Of a DNA stretch of 64,000 nucleotides, positions 1 to 9,419 are shown one piece after another. How positions within the stretch are numbered: the stretch's first letter is position 1; each line of letters begins with the position of its first letter. The notes under the pieces are model-generated. The model had not been told where the DNA came from and did no database searches. It was given only the letters and a program-made list of their open reading frames with translations. The stretch is taken from the NCBI GenBank assembly GCA_933228675.1, contig OW121742.1, positions 19,434,850 through 19,498,849 of the forward strand. The letters run 5' to 3'. Both the position numbers and the translations under genes were made by a program. The stretch is from Stomorhina lunata (Eukaryota; Arthropoda; Insecta; Diptera; Rhiniidae).

Positions 1-250
1 TAAAATAGCTTATCTTTATTGAACCAAAACATTAAATATTTGATGGTACATTGCACAAAAGCTATAACAGTCTTAAACAGCAGCTTATCACCAAAATAAA
101 AGAAGGAAAGATAGAAAAATACCCAAATCTTGAAATGCATTTTTAGAATTTTCGAAAAAAATCGCCTATAAAAACAGAATTTCTTGAATAATAAGCATCA
201 GTTTCTGGCTAAACCTTCCAAGACCAACAGTTAATATTTTATTCCACATA
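1..250 (+). promoter_or_regulatory. Promoter and 5'UTR of the Fbp2-like gene
   Basis: Upstream region of the first SDR gene. A TATA box (TATAAAA, 167-173) lies about 33 bases before the A of a TCAGTT initiator (198-203), the spacing of a fly core promoter, so transcription probably starts near 200 and gives a 5'UTR of about 50 bases. Two GATA-type sites, CTTATCT near 8-14 and CTTATCA near 83-89, lie further up. GATA factors drive fat-body genes in flies, which fits an Fbp2-type gene, but these short sites are common by chance in AT-rich DNA. The TATA-Inr call is strong; the GATA reading is inference. Confidence 0.6.
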
Positions 251-3200
251 ATGTTCGATTGGACTAATAAAAATGTCGTCTACGTTGGTGGCTTCAGTGG
301 CATCGGTTATCAAGTGTGCCAAAAGATTATGCAAAAATCCATCAAGGTTTGTACTAAAGTTTAAACAAAGATTTTGAAATAACTTTTCTATTTTACTTAT
401 AGTATTTAATTGTTTGTGGTCGCATGGAAAATGTAGAAATGCTTAAGAAATTGCAAGCCCTCAATAGCAGCGTCAAGGTTCTATTTGTTCAAGTCAACAT
501 TGCAGATTATTCGAGCGTCGTTAAGGCTGTACAGCAGGTGATTGACCATGTCGGTCATGTTGATGTTTTGATTAACGGTGCTGGAGTTTTAGCTGATAAA
601 GATATTGAGTCGACGATAGCTGTTAATTTGGTAAATATTTCTATAAAAATTTCACAGCCAAAATTTTTTTACAAAAATTTCACAGCCAAAATTTTTCTAT
701 AAAAATTTCACAGCGAAAATTTTTCTACAAAAATTTCAGATCGAAAATTTTACTATAAAAATTTCACATCGAAAATTTTTCTATAAAAATTTCACAGCGA
801 AAATTTTTCTATAATAATTTCACAGCGAAAATTTTTCTATAAAAATTTCACAGCGAAAATTTTTTTATAAAAATTTCACATCAAAAATGTTTCTATAAAA
901 ATTTCAGATCAAAAATTTTACATCGAAAATTTTTCTTAAAAAATTTGACATGGAAAATTTTTATATAAATTTTTTTTTTTTTTAAATTGCACATCAAAAA
1001 TTTTACATCGAAAATTTTTCTTAAAAAATTTTACATTGAAAATTTTTATTAAAAAATTTCACATCGAAAATTTTTCTACAAAAATTTCATATCGATAATT
1101 TTTCTATAAAAATTTCACATTGAAAATTTTACTATAAAAATTTTAAATCGAAAATTTTTCTATAAAAATTTCACATCGAAAATTTTTCTATAAAAATTTC
1201 ACATCGAAAATTTCACTATAAAAATTTAATATTGAAAATTTTTCTATAAAAATTTAACATCGAACATTTTTCTATAAAAATTTATGTAACATCGAAAATG
1301 TTTATACAAAAAATTCACATCGAAAATTTTTGTACAAAAAATTCACATCGAAAATTTTTGTACAAAAATTTCACATCGACAATTTTTCTATAAAAATTTC
1401 ACATCGAAAATTTTTCTATAAAAATTTCACAACGAATATTTTTCTATAAAAATTTTACATCGAAAATTTTTCTATAAAAATTTCACAGCGAAAATTTATT
1501 TATAAAAATTTCACATGGAAAATTTTTCTATAAAAATTTCACATCGAAAATTTTTCTATTCAAATATAACATCGAAAATTTGTCTTTTTCACATTGGAAA
1601 TATTTTTGTAAAAATTTCACGTCGAAAATTTTTCTATAAAAAAAATAAAAAAAAACTAAGAACTTTTAGTGAAAAGTCTGTCTATCAGTCTGTCCTGCTA
1701 ATCACTTATTAAAAAAAAAATTAAAAATTTGCAAAGATGTTGCATACTTTAGGGATGTAAATATTTGCTTCACCCTACTAAGAAATCACAACTGGGTGAT
1801 TCAAATAGATTTGTAAACTACGCCTTAAAGTATGTGAATGATTTTTATTTATTATTTAGTATAGTTTCTTGCTTTCATATAGCCCATTCTCACGAGGCGA
1901 CATGTCCCCTGAAAATGTTGCACGAAACAAGAGCTTGTTGGTCAGGGGAAGAGTGTTGCCTGTGGGGGTAGCAAAGACCCACGAAACGAGTTTTCATGGG
2001 ACAAATTGACGTTTCTTTTTCTTCTCTTTCGTAATCATGTTATTGATATACGAACAGTGCTACCAGTCTTACAAAATTTCTACCACAAACAATTATGGGG
2101 ATGGTAATAATGTGTAATGAAATAATACAATAAGAAAATTACTAAAACAGTAAACAAAACAATAAAAAAAAAACGAAAATAAAACATAAAACAAAAGAAT
2201 CAGAATTAAAAAAATATTTTGTGAACATTTCAGTTGTTTTTCAAAATTTGTTCTAGTTCAAAATTTTTTTAAGTTTTCTATTTATTGTCAAATTATTGTT
2301 GTAATTCTGAATTGTCGAATTGTTGTTTTAAATTTTGGCATTAAAAAACTTATTATCCAACAACAAAATCTATGTTGTTTTTGGCTTGTTGTATTTGTTG
2401 TAGCCATGCGTTAACCTGTATATATGAGCCTTGGTTTAAGGCTCATATATACAGGTTAATGCATAGCTACAACAAATACAATAAGCCAAAAACAACATAG
2501 ATTTCATTGTTGGAAATATAAGTTAACAACGATGTCGAAGCTGCCGACAAAGTTAATTCGGCTGCGTAGGCACTTTTGGTGTATTCCCAATTGCACGCGC
2601 ATCCGCTCCAATTACAATTTGCTTTCTTGACAAATTCCCACGGGAAAGGTAAAATGCATGATCAGCTTATACATTTTCATACATGTTGGTGCAACGTGAT
2701 CAGGCATTCTAACAACCAACGGAGTTGGCAGAGAAACAGGCAGTCTTGGTCTCGCGTTCGAATCGTAAAGTAATATCAAGTGCAATATTTAATTTAAAGA
2801 AAATATCCTTTTAAGTTTTAAATAAATAATTATATAAAAATTTATATCTTGTGTTTTCCTTGGCGCAGTTGATAGCGCCTTAAAATTAATTTTTTTGAAT
2901 AAATTCCAGAGAGGAACTTTAACTGGCGCCCGAGCAGGGACCCGCCTAGAATAACTGTGCGGAGTCCTTTAGAAAAAAATATAAAAGGTTTCCTGCGATT
3001 CCTACGGGACCCTCCAGGAACAAATAAAAATTTTTTTTTTTAATTAAAACGTAATAAATAATACTAAAAAAGTTAGGTCTCTGTTGCAAGTCAGGAGGAA
3101 ATTAATTAAGATTTTACATTTTTTTACTGCACCTAAGATTCTTGTCATGGATAACGAAAGTAGCTTCATAAGTCCATTAGTAGAAACATTCATAAAATCA

Positions 3201-6200
3201 CTAGGAATCCAGCTATATCTTACCCCTTCCCAACGCAGTGAGGTTAATGGACAAGTCGAAAGGTTACACTCGACGATAATTGAGATATATAGATGCTTAA
3301 AAACAGAATATCCAAGTTTGACAGTAAAGGAATTGATCGAAGTTTGCGTTGATAGATATAATAGCACCATCCATTCGGTGACGAAGAAAAGACCCCGCGA
3401 TATATTTTTTAACAGGGCCAAGGCAACAAATTATGAAAAACTGCTGTCCGAACAAGCAAGAATCAATAAAGATCTTAGACATCTTTTAAAGCGAAACATG
3501 GCTGCTCGTAATGCAAGGGTAAATACGAAGAAACAAAGCCCAAGAAAGTATAGAAGGGGGGATAAAATATACGTAGCTATAAAGACAATTAAGGGCAAGA
3601 ATAAAGCCCTATATAGGAAAGAAACTGTCGCAAAAGACAATAGAGTAACCGTGCTGACGGAAAGTGGTAGAAGAATTCACAAACAGCATATTAAAAATTT
3701 GCTTTCGCCTAGCAAAAAAACACGATCCGCGTAAATGAAAATTATTGAGATCCTCGATCGTCTCACACACACACTCAACCCTTAAAGTAAAATAATAATA
3801 TAATACAAAATCAACTTGGGCAATTAACAAGAGCCGGTCTGTAAGCGGGATAGATCGTACCTTAGTAGGTTATGGGAGGCATGCCTGCTCACGACCAAAA
3901 CGGAAACATGCGATTCCCCCATGACAAGTTCGAGAGAAGCTCCAAGAAAAAAATATATATACATACATATGTAAAAATAAAAATAATTTTTAAGAAAAAG
4001 AGAAAAAATTATAAAAAAAGATAATATATATATATCAAAAATAATTGAATCAATTTAATTAAAATCCATTGCAGTGCAATGAAGTATCTCTTGAGCAAGG
4101 GTGATTCATGTCAATTACAGAGTACAAAGGAGGTCCATGGCTTAAGAGACCATCATTTGTATTTTTATAGATAGCAGACAATCACACCTAGTTCAAATAG
4201 ATAAAAGTAGAAAAAAAAAAAAGGGAATAATATAAACATACATATGTAAAAATTAGAAAAAATTTGTAAGAAAAAGAGAAAAAATTATAAAAAAGATAAG
4301 ATAAATTAACAAAAATGGAGAAAAAAAAGAAGATCGCAATGAAATAAATAAAATTTTTGTGCAAGGGTGATCCATGCTAATTGCATAATTCAAAAGAAGT
4401 CCATGGCTTAAGAGACTATCATTTGTATCTTTGCATATAGCAAAAAATCACATCTAATTCAAAAAATAAAAAAAAAAAATAAAAAAAAAAACAAAAAGAA
4501 TGAAAAAGGAAAAAGAAGATCCAAAATTAGAGGCATAAGCCGAAAAATAAAAAAAATATATAAAAAAAAGAGATAAGGGTTAATTTTGCATAAATTCATT
4601 TAATTTCTATATTCACAATGTCACTTGATTTATTTTTTATATTTTTAATAAAATTCTTTTCCAGAATCTGTATTTTTTAACCATGTCATTTAAGTTAATC
4701 CTATTTATGGCACTCAATTTGGTTGCTTTCACTAACGCTGTACAGATATATCAATACAAGACTGCTCTGGTTTCAGTGAAGGTCGGTAATGGGTGGATAA
4801 TCGATGGAAGTTTTAAACTGGTCCACGTTATCAACCTCGAAGGGTATATGGAGATGACGGCCAATATATCAACCCTTGTTCAAGAACACATACCTCCAAG
4901 TAAAAATAAAGAATTCATTTTGCACCACTTGTCACAGATGAAAGAACGCCTAAACGAACTAACCTATGTAAAAAGATCACCTAGATCAATTGATTGGATC
5001 GGATCCGCCTGGAAATGGATAGCCGGAAATCCCGATGCAACAGACTGGAATGACGTGCTTAGAAGCGAAAAAAGTATTATTTCAAACAACAATGAGCAAT
5101 ATAAAATAAACAGAGAGCTTCAGCAAACTTCTAACCAAGCCATTAAAAAGGTCAATGAAGTGATAGCAAGGTTGAATAATATAACCAGCGGGAAGGACTA
5201 TAGCAGAATAGAACAAAGTACAATTAACGAGATAATTATTCTGAAAGACGAGATAAATGAAATTATCAGAGCATGTCAGATGGCGAAGAAGGGAATTGTC
5301 AACACGAACTTACTTGATCAGTCCGAAATCAACAGAATTATTGATGAGCTGGAAACGTTACCATATGGCAACGTAATAGAGGCAGTTGAATATGGGACGC
5401 CCTCTGTCTACACAAATGGATCACTTCTATTATATATTTTATCCATGCCAAAGCTTGAAAAAGATATTTATAATTTACTCCTCATTAGATCCACCATCAA
5501 TGAAGGAAGACAAATTGATCTGCAGTTCGAGAAAGCCCTAGTGAACGAAGCTAAAACCTATGGCGTTAAAGGGGACTGTCTCTCGATAAACAACTCTACA
5601 GTATGCAAAAGATCTTCAGTTATTAAATTGTCAGAAGACGATTGCCTTAACCAAATCCTTAAGGGCGGATCAGCGAAGTGCAAATACAGACTAACACAAG
5701 AAGAAATTGTCGAGGTTTTAGATGAGGATGTTATCTACATCACAAATTTCAAAGGCCAGATCGAATCCAAGGGCGAAACAAAATTTCTCAATGGCACTTA
5801 TCTTCTACAACTCTCTAATGAGTCAATAGTAATAAACAACCATACCTACTCAAGTAGATCGATCCTAAAAACTCAAGCTCTGCCACCAGTACTCGCAAAT
5901 GTAATACACGATGATTTGCTGCCGGATATTAAATACATCCATGAAGTCAGCCTAAGCAATATAAATCGATTAGACCAATTAGGCGTGAAATTTGATAAAG
6001 TTACTGGAATGAATATTACGCTAATTGGCATCACAATGACTTGCATCGCATGGCTTTGGTATCAACAGACGAGAAGATTGAATCTCCCAAAGGTCCAGGT
6101 TCAGTTACCACCTACGGTTTCTGTGATCTGCGGGACGCAGACATTTAAGGAGGGAGGAGTTAACAACGATGTCGAAGCTGCCGACAAAGTTAATTCGGCT

Positions 6201-8381
6201 GCGTAGGCACTTTTGGTGTATTCCCAATTGCACGCGCATCCGCTCCAATTACAATTTGCTTTCTTGACAAATTCCCACGGGAAAGGTAAAATGCATGATC
6301 AGCTTATACATTTTCATACATGTTGGTGCAACGTGATCAGGCATTCTAACAACCAACGGAGTTGGCAGAGAAACAGGCAGTCTTGGTCTCGCGTTCGAAT
6401 CGTAAAGTAATATCAAGTGCAATATTTAATTTAAAGAAAATATCCTTTTAAGTTTTAAATAAATAATTATATAAAAATTTATATCTTGTGTTTTCCTTGG
6501 CGCAGTTGATAGCGCCTTAAAATTAATTTTTTTGAATAAATTCCAGAGAGGAACTTTAACTTATAGTTTTTAATGCCAAAATTAACAAAAACAATTGGAT
6601 AATTCGGAATAACAACAATAATTTGACATTAGAAACAAAAACAAACTTTGAACTAAAAGAAATATTGAAAAAGCAGCTGACGATGTCTTTTTAAATTTTC
6701 TTTAGAATGTATTTAATATTCCATTCACACTATAAGTTTTTAGGTATTTTCGGAAATGAAAACACCATCGAAAACTTTACCATTCACATTATGGAAATTT
6801 GGCATTTCATAAGTTTTCGGGAGAAATTTATTTATTAATCGCGATTAGTTTTAAATACCGAACATAAAATATTTTTGAACATTAAATTGCATCAAAAAAC
6901 AATAAAATAATCACTTTTTCATCACTTCATAATGTTTTTCCAGAAATTTTTAAAAATTAAAATGATTGTTTTTTTATATTTTATTTTAAACTGATTTATT
7001 TTTAATATTTTCATTTTTCTTACATAGAGTTGTAATAATTGGTATGAACTCAGTGTTGTATCGGTATTTTAATAGCTTTCATTGAAAACTAAAGTTTTCA
7101 ATATTGTTTTAAGGTGAAATCTAACTAGTTTTCGAGCTCAATGTGAATGAGTTATAAAAATATTTGCATCCATTCATAAATAATTAAAAAAGACGAAGAG
7201 TCTAAAGATAGCTCTTTTATCAAAAAACAAGAATATCCTGTGTTGATTTCGCTCTAACCTTCATGGTTTAAGTCATTCCTTTTTAATTTTTTTATTTGGG
7301 ATATTATTTGGCTCAATAAGATCCAAAATTTCTTCAAAATATTCATCATTATTTAAATCTGACATCTTTACTTTTTTTATTATCTCTTCAGTAATTGAAT
7401 TCAATTTGGAGCGTAAGCAAGTAAAAAACAATAGCCCAGGGTTACCTATTTTTTAAATGTCATACAATATTTTTTTTCTATCATATGGTTAATTCATTAA
7501 ATTAAAATAATATTCTATAAAAAAATTACAATTAAAAATTAATTATATATTATTCATTAGCGAATTCTGAAAAAAAATGTATCCCCACTTTAGCGATCAC
7601 ATCCGAGTGTCGGTGAAAAATATATTCATCTGGCACTACTGCAATAGACAATTAAACGTCAAAATGTCCCCTCATTGTTTCAACAAAAAAAGTATAATGT
7701 AAACGCATCTTGAAACACGAAGGGACACCAAAAGAAAACGTCAAAATGTTTCAGGGGACATGTCGCATCGTGAAAATTGGCTAATATTCTGGGCGCCTGG
7801 GATTTGAAAAGTTTTTGATACTTTAATAGAAAGAAACGACTAAGCAATTTTTTTGTATTTCAGAATGGCCTAATTTATACCACTCTTCTGTTTATGCCCT
7901 ACATGGACCAAACTCAATTAGGTCATGGTGGCTTGGTAGTTAATATCTCATCTGTCTATGGACTCGCACCAGGGCCAGCTTTCAGTGTTTATTCTGCTGC
8001 TAAGCATGGTGTTGTAGGATTCACCAAATCCATGGCCGTAAGTCCATTATTTTTAAAAATAAACACACACATAAAATGATTTAAATAAATTTTATTTTTC
8101 TACTCTAGGATGAGCATTATTATCGTAAAACAGGTATTGCATTTTTGTGCATTTGCCCCGGCTTGACCTCCACCGAATTGATGATGAACAAACGTGACAT
8201 GAACTGGATGAAATGGGTGCCACACAACGAAGAAATTTGGAAAACGGTTATGGACTCGAAAATGCAAACTCCTGCAGAATGTGCTGCTAATATGATGATT
8301 GCTATGGAGCAGGCTAAAAATGGAGGCATGTACATATGCAGTGTTGGTGGCATGAAGGAAATTAATGCCGAGACTTATTAG
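251..8381 (+). CDS. Fbp2: Fat body protein 2-like short-chain dehydrogenase (4 exons, 256 aa)
   Basis: Classical SDR of the insect ADH family. Exons are 251-346, 403-630, 7864-8037 and 8109-8381, all with GT-AG junctions in phase 0, giving 256 residues, the length of Drosophila ADH. The nucleotide-binding glycine motif GGFSGIG is at residues 13-19, NGAG follows the fourth strand, and the active site is Ser138, Tyr151 and Lys155 (NISSVYG and YSAAK). The N-terminus MFDWT and the MENVEM and SSVYGL segments resemble Drosophila Fbp2, which is known as a methionine-rich fat-body protein; this copy is less methionine-rich but has clusters near the C-terminus. The acidic residue that normally ends strand 2 in NAD enzymes is replaced by Gly-Arg (residues 38-39), suggesting NADP(H) preference. 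Intron 2 is 7.2 kb and carries transposons and minisatellite. Polyadenylation signals AATAAA follow near 8429. Orthology is from memory of the family, not a search. Confidence 0.85.
631..1670 (+). repeat. 28-bp AT-rich minisatellite in Fbp2-like intron 2
   Basis: About 36 degenerate copies of a 28-bp unit, consensus CACATCG followed by AAAATTTTTCTATAAAAATTT. It begins within about 15 bases of the intron 2 donor (GTAAAT at 631), so the array lies almost against the exon. Short open frames inside it are by-products of the repeat. Confidence 0.9.
1671..1881. other. Intron sequence between minisatellite and foldback element
   Basis: AT-rich intron sequence. I see no coding potential, RNA gene or clear repeat here. 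It ends at the TA dinucleotide (1880-1881) that borders the foldback element. Confidence 0.5.
2352..2520. repeat. Central hairpin of the foldback element
   Basis: The segment 2352-2433 is followed, after a few bases, by its near-complete inverse at 2440-2516. The axis lies between GAGCCTTGG and TTTAAGGCTC near 2436. It would extrude as an ~80-bp stem. The last four bases (TATA, 2517-2520) form the left copy of the errantivirus target duplication. Confidence 0.85.
2521..2924 (+). repeat. 5' LTR of the errantivirus
   Basis: 404-bp LTR with AGTTAAC...TTTAACT ends. It contains an AT-rich TATA-like stretch (ATTATATAAAA, near 2829) and AATAAAT signals. The 65-codon frame inside occurs identically in both LTRs and is not a gene. 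Confidence 0.93.
2924..2941 (+). other. Primer-binding site of the errantivirus
   Basis: TGGCGCCCGAGCAGGGAC lies directly at the end of the 5' LTR. This form is typical of elements primed by tRNA-Lys, as described for gypsy. The tRNA assignment is from memory of the motif. Confidence 0.8.
3060..3734 (+). pseudogene. Errantivirus integrase, C-terminal part only
   Basis: Frame of about 220 codons matching the second half of a Ty3/gypsy integrase. The second catalytic acid is in the VMDNESSF segment and the third is the Glu of VNGQVERLH; a basic C-terminal domain ([17 protein letters not shown]) follows and the frame ends at 3732-3734. The zinc-binding N-terminus and the first catalytic Asp are missing, so it cannot be a working integrase. 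There is no convincing ATG: the frame is open upstream to about 3060, where the deletion junction joins leader sequence to pol. Confidence 0.85.
3735..4682 (+). repeat. Pol-env spacer with a ~270-bp imperfect tandem duplication
   Basis: Purine-rich AT spacer of the errantivirus. Two related blocks are repeated: ACATACATATGTAAAAAT plus a GAAAAAGAGAAAAAATTATAA tract near 3960 and 4238, and GGTGAT...CCATGGCTTAAGAGAC near 4100 and 4367. The offset is 267-278 bp. A pyrimidine-rich tract ending TTTTCCAG at 4664 is a good candidate splice acceptor for a subgenomic env mRNA, the known mode of errantiviral env expression. Confidence 0.7.
4683..6206 (+). CDS. env: Errantivirus envelope (F-like) glycoprotein, intact frame
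   Basis: Open frame of 507 residues for a retroviral envelope of the insect errantivirus / baculovirus-F-like type. Visible are an N-terminal signal peptide (residues 1 to about 19), a basic furin-type cleavage site KRSPR at 97-101 followed by a Trp-rich likely fusion segment, several N-glycosylation sequons, a long helical region, and one transmembrane segment near 443-462 with a short cytoplasmic tail. The final ~15 codons and the stop lie inside the 3' LTR. A splice acceptor at 4664 sits just before the ATG. No stop or frameshift is seen, although gag and most of pol are gone. Whether it is expressed is unknown. Confidence 0.9.
   Translation: MSFKLILFMALNLVAFTNAVQIYQYKTALVSVKVGNGWIIDGSFKLVHVINLEGYMEMTANISTLVQEHIPPSKNKEFILHHLSQMKERLNELTYVKRSPRSIDWIGSAWKWIAGNPDATDWNDVLRSEKSIISNNNEQYKINRELQQTSNQAIKKVNEVIARLNNITSGKDYSRIEQSTINEIIILKDEINEIIRACQMAKKGIVNTNLLDQSEINRIIDELETLPYGNVIEAVEYGTPSVYTNGSLLLYILSMPKLEKDIYNLLLIRSTINEGRQIDLQFEKALVNEAKTYGVKGDCLSINNSTVCKRSSVIKLSEDDCLNQILKGGSAKCKYRLTQEEIVEVLDEDVIYITNFKGQIESKGETKFLNGTYLLQLSNESIVINNHTYSSRSILKTQALPPVLANVIHDDLLPDIKYIHEVSLSNINRLDQLGVKFDKVTGMNITLIGITMTCIAWLWYQQTRRLNLPKVQVQLPPTVSVICGTQTFKEGGVNNDVEAADKVNSAA
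6147..6157 (+). other. Polypurine tract of the errantivirus
   Basis: AAGGAGGGAGG directly abuts the 3' LTR start at 6158, the expected place for plus-strand priming. It lies inside the env frame. Confidence 0.85.
6158..6561 (+). repeat. 3' LTR of the errantivirus
   Basis: 404 bp, reading identical to the 5' LTR. It encodes the end of env at its start and is followed by the target duplication TATA (6562-6565). Confidence 0.93.
6781..7149. mobile_element. Possible small TIR element in the foldback right arm
   Basis: CATTCACATT (6781-6790) and its exact complement AATGTGAATG (7140-7149) bracket 369 bp of non-coding AT-rich sequence absent from the left arm of the host foldback element. No clear target duplication is seen, so this may be only a chance 10-bp inverted repeat. 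Confidence 0.3.
7273..7365 (-). other. 30-codon open frame, unrecognised
   Basis: Short minus-strand frame ([20 protein letters not shown]..., 30 residues) rich in acidic residues, inside the foldback element. It could be the start of a lost transposase or chance. No family is recognised. Confidence 0.25.
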
Positions 8382-8714
8382 ACCGGTTCAAATTTTGGAT
8401 ATTGTGAGATTTGCTAGAAACTGGTGAAAATAAAATAAAATAAATTTTATTGATGTTAGAAAATCTAAATATTTGGTGTTTTTTATTTAAAAATTTCTGC
8501 CTATCAGATATGTTATAAAAATCACTTTCATGATCTAATTTATAATATTATTGAAACTTCCAAAGCCTTTATTAATTAGTCATAAGGCATTATTTTTCCT
8601 TAATATATCGGTTCAAAAAGCTACAAAATTGGTTTCTTTTTAAGAAATAATTAGACTTTGAAAGTTGTTTCTATTTTAATTTCACAAGTAATTTCGATAT
8701 CACATTTAATTTTT
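8382..8714. other. Fbp2-like 3'UTR and short spacer
   Basis: AATAAA-type signals overlap near 8429-8445, about 50 bases after the stop. The rest is AT-rich with nothing recognisable. Confidence 0.6.
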
Positions 8715-9085
8715 TTTAAGTCAAAAATTTTCGGTGTTAAATTTTTCTAGAAAAATTTTCGATGTTAAATTTTTAAAGAAAATTTTTCGATGGTAAATTT
8801 TTATAGAAAAATTTTCGATGTTAAATTTTTATAGAAAAATGTTCGATGTTAAATTTTTATAAATTTCGATTTTAACTTTTTACAGCAAATTTTCAATGTT
8901 AAATTTTTTTAAAAAAATTTTCGATGTTAAATTTTTATAGAAAAATTTTCGATGTCAAATTTTTATAGACAAAATTTCGATGTTAAATTTTTTTAGAAAA
9001 ATTTTCGATGTCAAATTTTAATAGAAAATTTTCGATGTCAAATTTTCAGTTAAATTTTTTAGAAAAATTTTCAATGTTAAAATTA
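8715..9085 (-). repeat. 28-bp minisatellite, inverted orientation
   Basis: About 13 degenerate copies of TTTTCGATGTTAAATTTTTATAGAAAAA, the complement-strand form of the unit in the Fbp2-like intron. Confidence 0.85.
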
Positions 9086-9419
9086 ATCACTTAAAAATGA
9101 ACCATGCTTTTGCCCACCACTGTATTCATTCATCTCTTTATCATGGTGAATAAAAAAACAATTTGTTGTTACTTCTACTGTAAAATTGTTGACATTTATA
9201 TATTGAGCAAAAACTAGATCATTTGCTTTTTTTTTATTTATTTGCCTTCATAAACATTACCAGCTGCTTATAAAACCTTATCAGTTCTCTTTACAAGTCT
9301 GGCGATGCCACAGATTTTTATGAGTCCATAGATTTTAGGAAATAATATAATTACTAGAATAAAATTACTTCACTGCTATCGTATCGTTATTTTGAATAAG
9401 TGTCCAGGTGATATATTGT
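9086..9419. other. Spacer with a possible solo Tc1-like end
   Basis: Mostly featureless AT-rich DNA. CTTTTGCCCACCACTGTA at 9107-9124 resembles a Tc1/mariner terminal repeat ending at a TA, but no partner end is seen nearby. Confidence 0.35.

Larger units (their letters stand above)
2521..6561 (+). mobile_element. Internally deleted errantivirus (gypsy-type endogenous retrovirus)
   Basis: Complete LTR-to-LTR copy of about 4.04 kb. LTRs at 2521-2924 and 6158-6561 are both 404 bp, begin AGTTAAC and end TTTAACT, and read as identical base for base. The target duplication TATA is at 2517-2520 and 6562-6565. A primer-binding site follows the 5' LTR and a polypurine tract precedes the 3' LTR. Inside are the C-terminal part of integrase (to 3734) and a full env frame (4683-6206). 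Gag, protease, reverse transcriptase, RNase H and the integrase N-terminus are missing. The element sits in sense orientation in intron 2 of the Fbp2-like gene, inside the right arm of a foldback element. Identical LTRs point to recent insertion; the deletion means it needed helper functions. Confidence 0.93.
1882..7781. mobile_element. Long inverted-repeat (foldback) DNA element, split by an errantivirus
   Basis: The left end (GCCCATTCTCACGAGGCGAC at 1882) and the right end (ending TCGTGAAAATTGGC at 7781) are imperfect inverted repeats sharing a run around GCGACATGTCCCCTGAAA. Both ends abut TA, compatible with a TA target site. Further inverted similarity links 2255-2350 to the complement of 6566-6660, and 2352-2433 to the complement of 2440-2520, with a loop near 2436. 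The element was therefore a long hairpin of about 1.86 kb before the retroelement inserted at 2521. The right arm is longer and holds extra sequence. No transposase is recognised, only a 30-codon minus-strand frame at 7273-7365. The superfamily is not certain. Confidence 0.7.

Noticed and set aside
2576..2773. 65-codon frame repeated at 6213-6410
   Set aside because: Lies inside both identical LTRs; no known LTR protein, and its duplication only reflects LTR identity.
3044..3830. Minus-strand frames across the integrase and its flank
   Set aside because: Antisense shadows of the integrase coding region.
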